A DNA stretch of 25,223 bases from Pseudomonadota bacterium (lineage in GTDB: Bacteria > Pseudomonadota > Alphaproteobacteria > Rhizobiales > Devosiaceae), in assembly GCA_023431205.1 (NCBI GenBank), contig JAEYXQ010000097.1, forward strand, positions 1 through 25,223, read 5' to 3'. The notes below the pieces were generated by a model. That model worked only from the letters and a program-made list of their open reading frames with translations. It had not been told where the DNA came from and ran no database searches. Positions 17,243-24,081 of the stretch are shown in pieces (the stretch's first letter is position 1; every line of letters starts with the position of its first letter). The translations under genes were made by a program, and so were the position numbers.

Positions 17243-18166
17243 TTACTGCACAGCCGGCAGCGTGGCGACGGCGGTCGCGTAGTCCGCCTCCTGCGCTGCT
17301 GCGATGAAGGCTGCGAATTCTTCCTTGGTGACCACGCGCACGGCGATCGGCATGAACGCATGGTCCTTGCCGCAAAGCTCCGAACACTGGCCGTAGAACA
17401 TGCCGGTTTCACGCGAATTGAACCAGCTCTCGTTGAGGCGGCCCGGCACGGCGTCCATCTTGACGCCGAAGCTCGGCACCGCGAAGGCATGGATCACGCC
17501 CAGCGGATCGGCGGTGATCTGCAGGCGCACGGTGGTATCCACCGGCACCACCAGTTCATTGTCCACGGCCAGGAGGCGCGGCTGGTTTGGTTTGGAGGCT
17601 AGGCGGTCGTCCTCGCCGAGCATGATCGAGGTCAGGGTCACGCCCTGGTCGACATACTCATAGTCCCAGTACCACTGCTGCCCGGTGGCCTTGACGGTGA
17701 GTTCGGGCGCCGGCACTTCCACTTCGCCGAACGAGAAGATGTTTGCGCCCAGGTACTTGCGCTCGCCATCGGGGGTCGTCATCTGGTCCGCCAGCACCCC
17801 GAAGGAGGGGATGGCGATGATGATCAGCACCACGATCGGCACCACGGTCCAGATGATCTCGACCAGCGTGTTGTGGGTGAAAGGGTTTGGCGTGGGGTTC
17901 GCCTTGGCGTTGTAGCGGACGATCACCCACACCAGCAGGGCCAGCACCAGCACCACGATGAAGCTGATGCTCCACATCAGGATGCCGTCGTGGAAGGCCA
18001 CGATGGAGTCCATGATCGGCGTCACCGACGGCTGCAGGTGATACTGGCCAGGCACCGGGTGGCCAGCCGTCTGCTCCGCCGTTTCCTGGGCGGCTGCGAG
18101 TGCTGGCGCAAAGGCCAGCGCGGCTGCCGCTGCGACTCCAATCTTCTTGAAGAACTGCCCGGTCAC
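17243..18166 (-). CDS. ctaC: Cytochrome c oxidase subunit II
   Basis: This is a 307-residue electron-entry subunit with the binuclear CuA site. It has a signal peptide (about residues 1-26, ending ALAAAQ) and two transmembrane helices (about 62-84 and 103-123). The periplasmic cupredoxin domain follows. CuA ligands are visible: His226, Cys261, Glu263 (backbone), Cys265, His269 and Met272, in GQCSELCGKDHAFMPI. The aromatic WYWDYEY patch at about 165-171 is the cytochrome c docking and electron-entry region. There is no fused cytochrome c domain, so it is aa3 rather than caa3 type. The start is GTG 18166 with AGGGGG upstream. It is the first gene of the cta operon. Confidence 0.97.
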   Translation of the reverse strand: MTGQFFKKIGVAAAAALAFAPALAAAQETAEQTAGHPVPGQYHLQPSVTPIMDSIVAFHDGILMWSISFIVVLVLALLVWVIVRYNAKANPTPNPFTHNTLVEIIWTVVPIVVLIIIAIPSFGVLADQMTTPDGERKYLGANIFSFGEVEVPAPELTVKATGQQWYWDYEYVDQGVTLTSIMLGEDDRLASKPNQPRLLAVDNELVVPVDTTVRLQITADPLGVIHAFAVPSFGVKMDAVPGRLNESWFNSRETGMFYGQCSELCGKDHAFMPIAVRVVTKEEFAAFIAAAQEADYATAVATLPAVQ

Positions 18167-18477
18167 CGAAACCCCCTATCGAATACAGTGGTGCGATCAC
18201 ACCGGATTGAGGGTTACCAGCGGCATAGCTAACGCCGCCCCGACTCAACCTCGGAGCGAAAAACTCGTTCGTGGCACCTAAACCACATCGGCACACCCGA
18301 GTCTATCGCGGCAATGCTGGCCCAACATGCGTCATATTGATCCCCGCGTCGCCTCACCGCCGCCGCAGTTTTTGCCCCAAATGGATGCGTGAACGGCCGT
18401 TTGGTTGACTCGCCAGGCAGGCTGCCCGACACAGAACCGAGCCGGCCGCGGCTCGATTCGGCAGGAGATGTGAGAGA
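18167..18477. other. Divergent intergenic region between ctaC and the ialB-like gene
   Basis: These 311 bases hold no gene I can support. They must contain the promoter of the cta operon (minus) and that of the ialB-like gene (plus). I could not pick a convincing -35/-10 pair for either. A TTGACT at 18404-18409 on the plus strand has no good -10 partner. A perfect 7-bp hairpin, CGAGCCG (18438-18444) and CGGCTCG (18449-18455), lies 22 bases before the ialB-like start. Short ORFs running through it antisense look like GC-rich noise. Confidence 0.5.
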
Positions 18478-18990
18478 GTGACGTTCAGCCTCAACCGCCT
18501 TGTGGCCCGACTGGGCCTTGCCGCAGCCTTCGCGGCCTCGCTCGTGATCACCGCCGACGCCCAGGGCACCGTGCGGGGTGAGTACGGGGACTGGCAGATG
18601 AGCTGCGACACCCCGCCGGGCGCCAGCTTCGAGCAATGCGCCGTCCTCCAGAACGTGGTCTCCGAGGACGAACCCAATGTCGGGCTATCGGTGATCGTGC
18701 TGCGCACTGCCGATCGCGAAGCGCAGTTGCTGCGCGTTTTGGCGCCCCTCGGCGTGCTGCTGCCCAATGGTCTCGGCCTCAATGTCGATGGTCAAGATAT
18801 GGGGCGCGTCGCCTTCGTGCGCTGCCTGCCCAATGGCTGCATCGCCGAGGTGATCCTGGACGAAAGCCTGATCGAAACCCTCTCGAATGGCGAGGAAGCC
18901 ATCTTCGTGGTGTTCAAGACGCCCGAGGAAGGCATCGGCATCCCGGTGTCCCTCGACGGCTTCGACGAAGGTTTCGCGCAACTGCCGTGA
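18478..18990 (+). CDS. Invasion-associated locus B (IalB) family protein
   Basis: This is a 170-residue exported protein. A signal peptide runs to about residue 28 (ending VITADAQG). The mature part has the IalB-family opening GEYGDWQMSCDTPPG, a following QC (EQCAVLQ), then VGLSVIVLRTAD and the VRCLPNGCIAEVILD pair of cysteines. Four cysteines suggest two disulfides. IalB was named from Bartonella erythrocyte invasion, but the family is widespread in free-living Hyphomicrobiales with unknown function, so no virulence role should be inferred. The GTG at 18478 is preceded by AGGAG. It is followed 7 bases later by the PilZ gene and is probably co-transcribed with it. Confidence 0.9.
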   Translation: MTFSLNRLVARLGLAAAFAASLVITADAQGTVRGEYGDWQMSCDTPPGASFEQCAVLQNVVSEDEPNVGLSVIVLRTADREAQLLRVLAPLGVLLPNGLGLNVDGQDMGRVAFVRCLPNGCIAEVILDESLIETLSNGEEAIFVVFKTPEEGIGIPVSLDGFDEGFAQLP

Positions 18991-18997
18991 GGCGCCC

Positions 18998-19243
18998 ATG
19001 AGCGAGGATCACCGTCAGGCCCCGCGCCGCCGCACTCTTAAAGGTGGGCGCATAGCGATCAACAACGGCTTCTCGACCTTCGAGTGCACTGTGCGCAACC
19101 TGTCCGAGACGGGTGCACGTCTGAAGGTCGCAAGCATCATCGGCCTGCCCGACAGCTTTGACCTGGTGATGGAAGACGGCACGAAACACGCCTGCCGCGT
19201 CGCCTGGAAAAGCGAAATGGAACTCGGCGTCACTTTCGTCTGA
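18998..19243 (+). CDS. Single-domain PilZ protein
   Basis: This is an 81-residue protein made of one PilZ domain. The N-terminal basic motif is PRRRTLKGGRI and the second motif is VRNLSETGARL, matching the D/NxSxxG signature. Canonical c-di-GMP binding uses RxxxR. Here the aligned residues are Arg11 and Lys15, so the second Arg is replaced by Lys, a common form among short alphaproteobacterial PilZ proteins. Binding may be weak or absent (inference). The ATG at 18998 follows a TGAGG at the ialB-like stop. The longer in-frame reading from 18887 is the ialB-like gene in another frame. It may be a readout for the EAL protein elsewhere in the window, but no operon links them. Confidence 0.88.
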   Translation: MSEDHRQAPRRRTLKGGRIAINNGFSTFECTVRNLSETGARLKVASIIGLPDSFDLVMEDGTKHACRVAWKSEMELGVTFV

Positions 19244-19278
19244 AAAAAGCCGGACACGCGGCAAGGCCACGGTCCGGC
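19243..19278 (-). terminator. Rho-independent terminator after the DUF1127 gene
   Basis: GCCGGAC (19249-19255) pairs with GTCCGGC (19272-19278). The inner part extends the stem by CG/CG and GGC/GCC with one bulge and one mismatch around an AAG loop. On the minus strand it is followed by TTTTTT (19248-19243). The T-run is on the minus side, so it ends the DUF1127 transcript, giving a 3' untranslated region of about 150 bases. The A-run touches the PilZ stop codon. Confidence 0.8.
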
Positions 19279-19394
19279 AAGTCATCAGGAAACGGGACCG
19301 GCGGCAAAACCGATCCGGGGATGGCACCCACGCACGGGGGCGTACGCGCCATATCGAAGCGCCGCCGGCCGCGATCGGCCGACACCGCAAACTG

Positions 19395-19652
19395 CTAAAG
19401 CCTCGCGTTCCGTGCGCGGGCAGCGCTGAGCACCAGCCCGGATCCGCGGCGGCGGTGCATGGCATCGATGATGTCGGAGCGGCTGATCCCAAGATCGTTC
19501 AGGCGCCCGTCATCGAGCTCCAGCAACGCATTCAACGCCACCCGGCGCGCGCGGTCTGCCTTCACGCCAGCGATCCAGCGCCCGAGCGCAGCCAGAGGAT
19601 TCAGGGGCGTGGCGGCCGCGACTGACCGCTCGCCGAACAGCGAGAGAGCCAT
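19395..19652 (-). CDS. DUF1127 family small protein
   Basis: This is an 85-residue basic protein with the DUF1127 (YjiS-like) helical motif in its middle (about residues 23-62). Key parts are RRVALNALLELDDGRLNDLGISRSDI, read here as the pattern of a leucine-rich helix, then DxRLxDLGISRxDI. The N-terminus is short and hydrophobic-leaning and the C-terminus is Arg/Ala-rich. DUF1127 proteins in alphaproteobacteria include small Arg-rich regulators linked to RNA and phosphate or stress metabolism, but the role of this one is unknown. CGGAG upstream supports the ATG at 19652. It is divergent from the LysR gene, an arrangement seen repeatedly in this group, and it has its own terminator. Confidence 0.9.
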   Translation of the reverse strand: MALSLFGERSVAAATPLNPLAALGRWIAGVKADRARRVALNALLELDDGRLNDLGISRSDIIDAMHRRRGSGLVLSAARARNARL

Positions 19653-19701
19653 GGTAGTCTCCGGATTTGAGCTGTGCCGGCGAGGGAGGCGCCGGGGTTC
19701 T

Positions 19702-19720
19702 GGCGCTGCTTGTCAGCGCC
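19702..19720 (-). repeat. Hairpin in the DUF1127 5' leader region
   Basis: GGCGCTG (19702-19708) and CAGCGCC (19714-19720) form a perfect 7-bp stem with loop CTTGT. It lies 50 bases upstream of the DUF1127 ATG. Further GGCGCC sequence nearby (19698-19703) could pair with the same arm, so alternative folds are possible. Confidence 0.4.
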
Positions 19721-19741
19721 GGTGCTTCATGAGGTAGGCTC

Positions 19742-19770
19742 TGGACATCCATTCGTCCAACAAATAGATT
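19742..19770 (+). promoter_or_regulatory. Candidate sigma70-type promoter of the LysR gene
   Basis: TGGACA (19742-19747), a 17-base spacer, and TAGATT (19765-19770). The -35 has five of six and the -10 four of six consensus matches. It would start transcription near 19777, leaving a leader of about 27 bases before the ATG at 19804. Both candidate LysR boxes overlap or flank it. Confidence 0.5.
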
Positions 19771-19787
19771 TCATTGTCTCGATCAAT
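19751..19787. promoter_or_regulatory. Two candidate LysR-type operator boxes (T-N11-A)
   Basis: ATTCGTCCAACAAAT (19751-19765) and ATTGTCTCGATCAAT (19773-19787) are both 15 bases with dyad symmetry at the ends, ATT-N9-AAT, satisfying the T-N11-A rule. The second has the stronger dyad ATTG-N7-CAAT. They start 22 bases apart, about two helical turns, so would be on one face of the DNA. The first lies inside the candidate promoter spacer and the second over the start site, fitting autorepression. Confidence 0.55.
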
Positions 19788-19803
19788 TCGGGTGATGATC
19801 TAA

Positions 19804-20697
19804 ATGACGGCTCCACTGGACCTCGATCAGTTGCAGAGCTTCTGTGCCATTGCCGATTGCGGCAGCTTCACCGAAGCGGCCCGGCGGGTGAACAAGACCC
19901 AGTCGGCGGTGTCGATGCAGATCAAGCGCCTCGAAGAGCGGCTGGGGCACACGCTGTTCACGCGCGACGGCCGCAGCGTCACCCTGACGGCGCACGGCGA
20001 GACGCTCTATGCCCGTGCCCGCAAGATGTTGCGGGTGAACGCCGAGATCCTCGACCACTTCTCCGACGGCGATCTGTCCGGCTCCATCCGCTTCGGTGTC
20101 CCCGATGACTATGCTGTGCGCCTGCTGCCGGTGATCCTGTCGAGCTTCCAGCGGACCCATCCGCGCATCGCAGTCGATGTGTCCTGCATGGCGTCGGAGC
20201 AACTGCTCTCGGGCATGCGCGCCGGGCGTTACGATCTTATCGTCTTCACCCAGGGGACCGAGCAGAACTACGGCGAACTTTTCCGTACCGAACGGATGTT
20301 CTGGGTCGCCTCGCATGGCGGCCGCGCCCTTGCCAGTGAACCGCTGGCGATTGCCTGTGGTCCGCAATGCTGCATCTGGCGCAAGGATGCGATGGAGGCG
20401 CTTGAGCGCAAGGGGCGTGACTACCGGGTCGCCTATACCTCCTCCAATGCCACCGCGATTTCCAGCGCCGTGCTGTCGGACCTCGCCGTCGGCTTCCTGC
20501 CCGAAAGCGCCCTGCAGCCGGGCATGCGTGTGATCGGCGACGAACAGGGCCTGCCGCGGCTGGGTGATGCGCAGATCGCGCTGATGCGGGCCAGCCATGC
20601 CTATGGCGGCATCTACGATGCGCTCGCCAACCACATCGTCCAATCGATGGGCAATCTCGACGTGCCGCCCGCCTCGCAGGCGGAGGCAGCCGAATAG
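19804..20697 (+). CDS. LysR family transcriptional regulator
   Basis: This is a 297-residue regulator. Residues about 5-64 form the winged helix-turn-helix, with the typical LDLDQLQSFCAIADCGSFTEAARRVNKTQSAVSMQIKRLEERLGHTLF pattern (first and last parts visible as DQLQSFCAIAD and LEERLGHTLFTR). A linker helix and a periplasmic-binding-protein-like effector domain follow (about 90-290, starting SGSIRFGVPDDYA). The inducer is unknown. Two neighbouring cysteines occur in the effector domain (CGPQCCIWRKD). Divergence from the DUF1127 gene and the intergenic T-N11-A boxes suggest that it controls itself and perhaps that gene. No strong Shine-Dalgarno sequence precedes the ATG. Confidence 0.94.
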   Translation: MTAPLDLDQLQSFCAIADCGSFTEAARRVNKTQSAVSMQIKRLEERLGHTLFTRDGRSVTLTAHGETLYARARKMLRVNAEILDHFSDGDLSGSIRFGVPDDYAVRLLPVILSSFQRTHPRIAVDVSCMASEQLLSGMRAGRYDLIVFTQGTEQNYGELFRTERMFWVASHGGRALASEPLAIACGPQCCIWRKDAMEALERKGRDYRVAYTSSNATAISSAVLSDLAVGFLPESALQPGMRVIGDEQGLPRLGDAQIALMRASHAYGGIYDALANHIVQSMGNLDVPPASQAEAAE

Positions 20698-20791
20698 AGC
20701 GTCACAGCTCTCCTGACGCCCAGCACTCGGGAGCCGGGACTATCAACAGCCCCTGCTTGACCTCGCCACCCCATTGGCGCACCAGAACAGC

Positions 20792-22402
20792 ATGTCCCAG
20801 GTCCTTACCAATGCCGCCGAATACACCGTCAGCGAGATCTCGCAGGCGGTCCGGCGAACGGTGGAGGAAGAGTTCGGCTACGTCCGGGTGCGCGGGGAAA
20901 TTTCCGGCTATCGCGGCCAGCACTCGTCCGGCCACGCCTATTTCACCCTCAAGGACGAGAACGCCTCCATCGATGCCGTGGTGTGGAAAACCGCTTTTTC
21001 CAAGCTGACCTTCAAGCCCCAGGAAGGGCTCGAGGTGATCGCCACCGGTCGGCTCACCACCTTCCCCCGATCCTCGAAATACCAGATCGTCATCGAGCAG
21101 ATTCAGCCCGCGGGTGCCGGCGCGCTGATGGCGTTGCTCGAGGAGCGTCGCAAGAAGCTTGCCGCCGAGGGACTGTTCGCGCGCGAGCGCAAGCGTCCCC
21201 TGCCCTACCTGCCACGCGTCATCGGCGTCATCACCTCTCCGACCGGGGCTGTTATTCGCGATATCCTGCACCGCCTGGAGGACCGCTTTCCCACCCGCGT
21301 GCTGGTCTGGCCGGTGCGCGTCCAGGGCGAGACCTCGGCCGCCGAAGTGGTGGCCGCGCTCGAAGGCTTCAACGCCTTGCCCGCCGATGGGGCAATGCCG
21401 CGGCCGGAGTTGCTGATCGTTGCCCGCGGCGGCGGTTCCATCGAGGACCTTTGGGGCTACAATGACGAGGCCCTGGTGCGGGCCGTCGCCGCCAGCACCA
21501 TCCCGGTGATCTCGGCCGTCGGGCACGAGACCGACACCACGCTGTGTGATTACGCCGCCGACATGCGCGCGCCGACCCCGACCGCGGCTGCCGAAGCGGC
21601 CGTGCCCGTGCGCACCGAACTGGTCGGCTATGTCGACGACCTCGGGACTCGCCAGCGCCACGGTGCCCGGCGCCTGGCCGCAACCGCGCGCGACCGCTTG
21701 CGTGCCGCTGCCGCCGGGCTGCCGCGCCCCCATGATCTTGTCACCGCGCACCGGCAGCGGCTCGATCACGCCGCGAGTTCCCTGCTCGCCTGCCTCAGGC
21801 ATTCGGTGCAGGACCGGCACGTCGCCTTCTCCCGCGTTGCGCCCCGCCTTGCACCCCAATTGCTGCAGCGCCGCCGCGCCGAACTGGGGGAGCGGCTTGC
21901 CGCGCTATCGCTCCGCAAGGAAGCGGGGGTGCGCAAGACGGTGGAGCAGTCGCGGCTCAAATACGACCCCTGCGCCACCCGGCTGGCGCCTGAAGTCGCG
22001 CGCCTGGTGGAGCGGCGGCGGGCTCAATTGCACGCGACGGCTGTTAAGCTCACCCCCGGTGCCCTGCGCGCCGACCTGCGTCACGGGCGCAGTGTCCTCA
22101 CGCCCCTGGCCGCCCGGCTCATGGCCGGCATCGACCGCACCATGACCGACCGGCAGGCGGCCCTCACTCAGGCCGGCAAGCTCCTCGATACGCTGAGCTA
22201 TCGCAGCGTCCTCGCCCGCGGCTATGCAGTGGTCAAGGACATGGATGGCAATCTCATCCACCATCGCGAGGGCCTCGCACCGGGCGAGCCGCTGGCCGTC
22301 GAGTTCCACGACGGCGAGGTGGGCGTCACTGTTTCCGGCAGTCCGGTGGTCCGCCGCAAGAAGACCCGCAGCGACGGCGGAACGCAGGAAAGCCTCTTTT
22401 GA
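20792..22402 (+). CDS. xseA: Exodeoxyribonuclease VII large subunit
   Basis: This is the 536-residue large, catalytic subunit of exonuclease VII, which degrades single-stranded DNA from both ends together with XseB. The N-terminal OB fold (about residues 1-105) shows YTVSEISQAVRRTVEEEFG and VRGEISGYRGQHSSGHAYF. The nuclease core has VITSPTGAVIRDILHRL, the RGGGSIEDLWGYNDE motif and VGHETDTTLCDYAADMRAPT. A long Arg/Ala-rich coiled-coil region (about 270-450) and the C-terminal SYRSVLARGYAVV follow. The ATG at 20792 is preferred over the TTG at 20774, since family proteins begin just before LTNAAEYTVSE. No clear ribosome-binding site is visible. The small subunit gene xseB is not in this window. 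Confidence 0.95.
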   Translation: MSQVLTNAAEYTVSEISQAVRRTVEEEFGYVRVRGEISGYRGQHSSGHAYFTLKDENASIDAVVWKTAFSKLTFKPQEGLEVIATGRLTTFPRSSKYQIVIEQIQPAGAGALMALLEERRKKLAAEGLFARERKRPLPYLPRVIGVITSPTGAVIRDILHRLEDRFPTRVLVWPVRVQGETSAAEVVAALEGFNALPADGAMPRPELLIVARGGGSIEDLWGYNDEALVRAVAASTIPVISAVGHETDTTLCDYAADMRAPTPTAAAEAAVPVRTELVGYVDDLGTRQRHGARRLAATARDRLRAAAAGLPRPHDLVTAHRQRLDHAASSLLACLRHSVQDRHVAFSRVAPRLAPQLLQRRRAELGERLAALSLRKEAGVRKTVEQSRLKYDPCATRLAPEVARLVERRRAQLHATAVKLTPGALRADLRHGRSVLTPLAARLMAGIDRTMTDRQAALTQAGKLLDTLSYRSVLARGYAVVKDMDGNLIHHREGLAPGEPLAVEFHDGEVGVTVSGSPVVRRKKTRSDGGTQESLF

Positions 22403-22449
22403 TCGGCGGAGCCGAGGACTATATCGACGGCACGATAAGGAGTGGCGCC

Positions 22450-22671
22450 ATGAACATCTTTGAAAAGGGCTTTGCTCCCGCCGAGGCCACGTTGCGCTAC
22501 ATGGATGGCGACTACGTCGTGCTCAAGCCCGGCACCTTCGTCCGCTGCGCCATCACCGGCAAGCCGATCCCGCTGGATGAACTGTTTTACTGGAGCGTCG
22601 ACCGGCAGGAGCCCTATGCCGACGCCGAAGCGGCCCACATGGCGTTCGAGCGTTACGGCCGCGGAGCCTGA
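22450..22671 (+). CDS. DUF2093 family protein
   Basis: This is a 73-residue acidic protein of unknown function matching DUF2093, a small family restricted mainly to alphaproteobacteria. It begins MNIFEKGFAPAEATLRYMDG and contains RCAITGKPIPLDELFYWSVD, then ends QEPYADAEAAHMAFERYG. The single CAITGKPI segment has only one cysteine, so no zinc site is indicated. The ATG at 22450 has AAGGAG seven bases upstream. A longer TTG-initiated reading from 22399 overlaps the xseA stop and adds unmatched residues. It sits 47 bases after xseA, a pairing seen in related genomes, and 2 bases before the next gene. Confidence 0.9.
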   Translation: MNIFEKGFAPAEATLRYMDGDYVVLKPGTFVRCAITGKPIPLDELFYWSVDRQEPYADAEAAHMAFERYGRGA

Positions 22672-22673
22672 GC

Positions 22674-23819
22674 GTGGCGGAAGCGTCAGTCCGCCCGCGC
22701 TTTCTTGTCATCTCCAATGGCCATGGTGAGGATGCCATAGCCGCCCAGCTCGCGGCGCGCCTCGTTGGCGACGTCATGGTCGAAGCCTATCCGATGATCG
22801 GATCGGGCAACGCCTATGCCGGGGTATGTCCCGTCGTAGGTCCCCGGGCTTCGCTGGCTTCGGAGGGATGGCGCAACGTTAAGGGCTCGCTGCGGCGGGA
22901 TCTTGCCTCCGGCGGCCTCGGCACCATTCCACCGGCACTGCGCTTCCTGCGCCGTGTCCGGGGCAAGTACGACAAGGTGATCGTTGTCGGCGACATGGTT
23001 GGCGTGCTGGCGTGCCTTGCCACCGGCCACCGCAACCTCTTCTATATCGACGTCTACAAGACCGGGGCTGCCCGGCTCTATTCGGGGCTGGAGCGCTGGG
23101 CGATCCGGAAGACCTGCAGCACCGTATTCTGCCGCTCCCCCAATCTGTCGCAGCTGCTCGCTGCCGATGGTGTCGACGCCCGCTCGGCCGGCAACATCAT
23201 GATGGATACCATCCCGAAAGGCGAGTACGACGCCGCGAGCCGCCGCCGCCACACCTTCGCCGTGACGCTGCTGCCGGGCAGCCGCGCCCTGACATCGGAG
23301 AGCTTCAACCTGCAGGTGCAGGCGATCCGCGGCCTGCCTGCCGATCTGCGTCCCGACGTCTTTCTTGCCGTGGCCGGCAGCGTCAACGTCGACGACCTGG
23401 CGCGTGCCAGCGGCCTGACTCGCGCCTCGATGCTCTCCGTCGAGTCCGGCGATCTCGGCCAGCTCACCGACGGCGACCTCACCATCCACATGGCCCGTGG
23501 TTCTGCGATGGGCAATCTGCTGGAAGCGTCGGACGTGGTCATGAGCCAGGCCGGCACCGCCACGGTGCAGGCCCTGGGCCTCGGTCGACCCGTCATCACC
23601 TTCATCAACCCGCGCGACCGCCGTTCCCGCTTCGAGGACGAGCAGCAGTTGTTCGGGGATGCGCGCGTTGTGGTGGAGGCGCAGGCGGAAAAGGTTCGGG
23701 ACGCCCTGCAGAGACTGCTGACCGACTCGTCGGAACGCTTCGGGCTGGCGACACTGGGCCGCGAGCGGATCGGCGGCCCCGGTGCCATGGAGGCAATCCT
23801 GGCCGCCTTGATGAACTAG
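22674..23819 (+). CDS. Lipid-A-disaccharide synthase-related glycosyltransferase-like protein
   Basis: This is a 381-residue protein resembling the LpxB-related family known mostly as a conserved hypothetical group (NGHGEDAIA-type). The N-terminus LVISNGHGEDAIAAQLAARL is its hallmark. The C-terminal half has the GT-B nucleotide-sugar-site flavour, MSQAGTATVQALGLGRPVI, followed by NPRDRRSRFEDEQQLFG. It is not canonical LpxB, which opens differently and should exist elsewhere in a lipid-A-making genome. Substrate and product are unknown. The GTG at 22674 is 2 bases after the DUF2093 stop, so coupling is likely. The stop is 3 bases from the convergent DUF4170 stop. Its neighbours cysQ and DUF4170 often lie near LPS genes in rhizobia (recalled, not checked). 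Confidence 0.8.
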   Translation: MAEASVRPRFLVISNGHGEDAIAAQLAARLVGDVMVEAYPMIGSGNAYAGVCPVVGPRASLASEGWRNVKGSLRRDLASGGLGTIPPALRFLRRVRGKYDKVIVVGDMVGVLACLATGHRNLFYIDVYKTGAARLYSGLERWAIRKTCSTVFCRSPNLSQLLAADGVDARSAGNIMMDTIPKGEYDAASRRRHTFAVTLLPGSRALTSESFNLQVQAIRGLPADLRPDVFLAVAGSVNVDDLARASGLTRASMLSVESGDLGQLTDGDLTIHMARGSAMGNLLEASDVVMSQAGTATVQALGLGRPVITFINPRDRRSRFEDEQQLFGDARVVVEAQAEKVRDALQRLLTDSSERFGLATLGRERIGGPGAMEAILAALMN

Positions 23820-23822
23820 GCG

Positions 23823-24068
23823 TCAGGACTTGCCGGTCTCGGGATCGAGCAGCCGGTGAAGATGGACGATGAAGTACCGGGTTTCGGCGCTGTCCACCGT
23901 CATCTGTGCCTTGCGCCGCCAAGCATCGTAAGCCGCGGCATAGTTGGGGTAGAGGCCCACGATGTCGACCTTGTCGAGATCGTCGAAGGTGACGCCGTCG
24001 AGGCTCGACAGCTCGCCGCCGATCACGAGGTGGAGCAATTGCTTCTGGTTTTCGGTCGCAGCCGACAT
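23823..24068 (-). CDS. DUF4170 family protein
   Basis: This is an 81-residue protein of unknown function matching DUF4170, an alphaproteobacterial family. It reads MSAATENQKQLLHLVIGGEL, then the VDIVGLYPNYAAAYDAWRRKAQ stretch (partly GLYPNYAAAYDAWR) and ends RYFIVHLHRLLDPETGKS. There is no signal peptide or membrane segment. AAGGA seven bases upstream of the ATG at 24068 fixes the start. The longer reading from 24131 overlaps the phosphatase gene and is rejected. It follows the CysQ-like gene by 13 bases on the same strand, a conserved pairing. Confidence 0.9.
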   Translation of the reverse strand: MSAATENQKQLLHLVIGGELSSLDGVTFDDLDKVDIVGLYPNYAAAYDAWRRKAQMTVDSAETRYFIVHLHRLLDPETGKS

Positions 24069-24081
24069 GGCCTGGTCCTTT

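Noticed and set aside
20699..20719. Terminator after the LysR gene (GCGTCA ... TGACGC)
   Set aside because: Only a 6-bp stem with a 9-base loop and no T-run.
20702..21859. 385-codon minus-strand frame antisense to xseA
   Set aside because: Gly/His-rich composition with no motif, wholly within xseA, which has clear family motifs.
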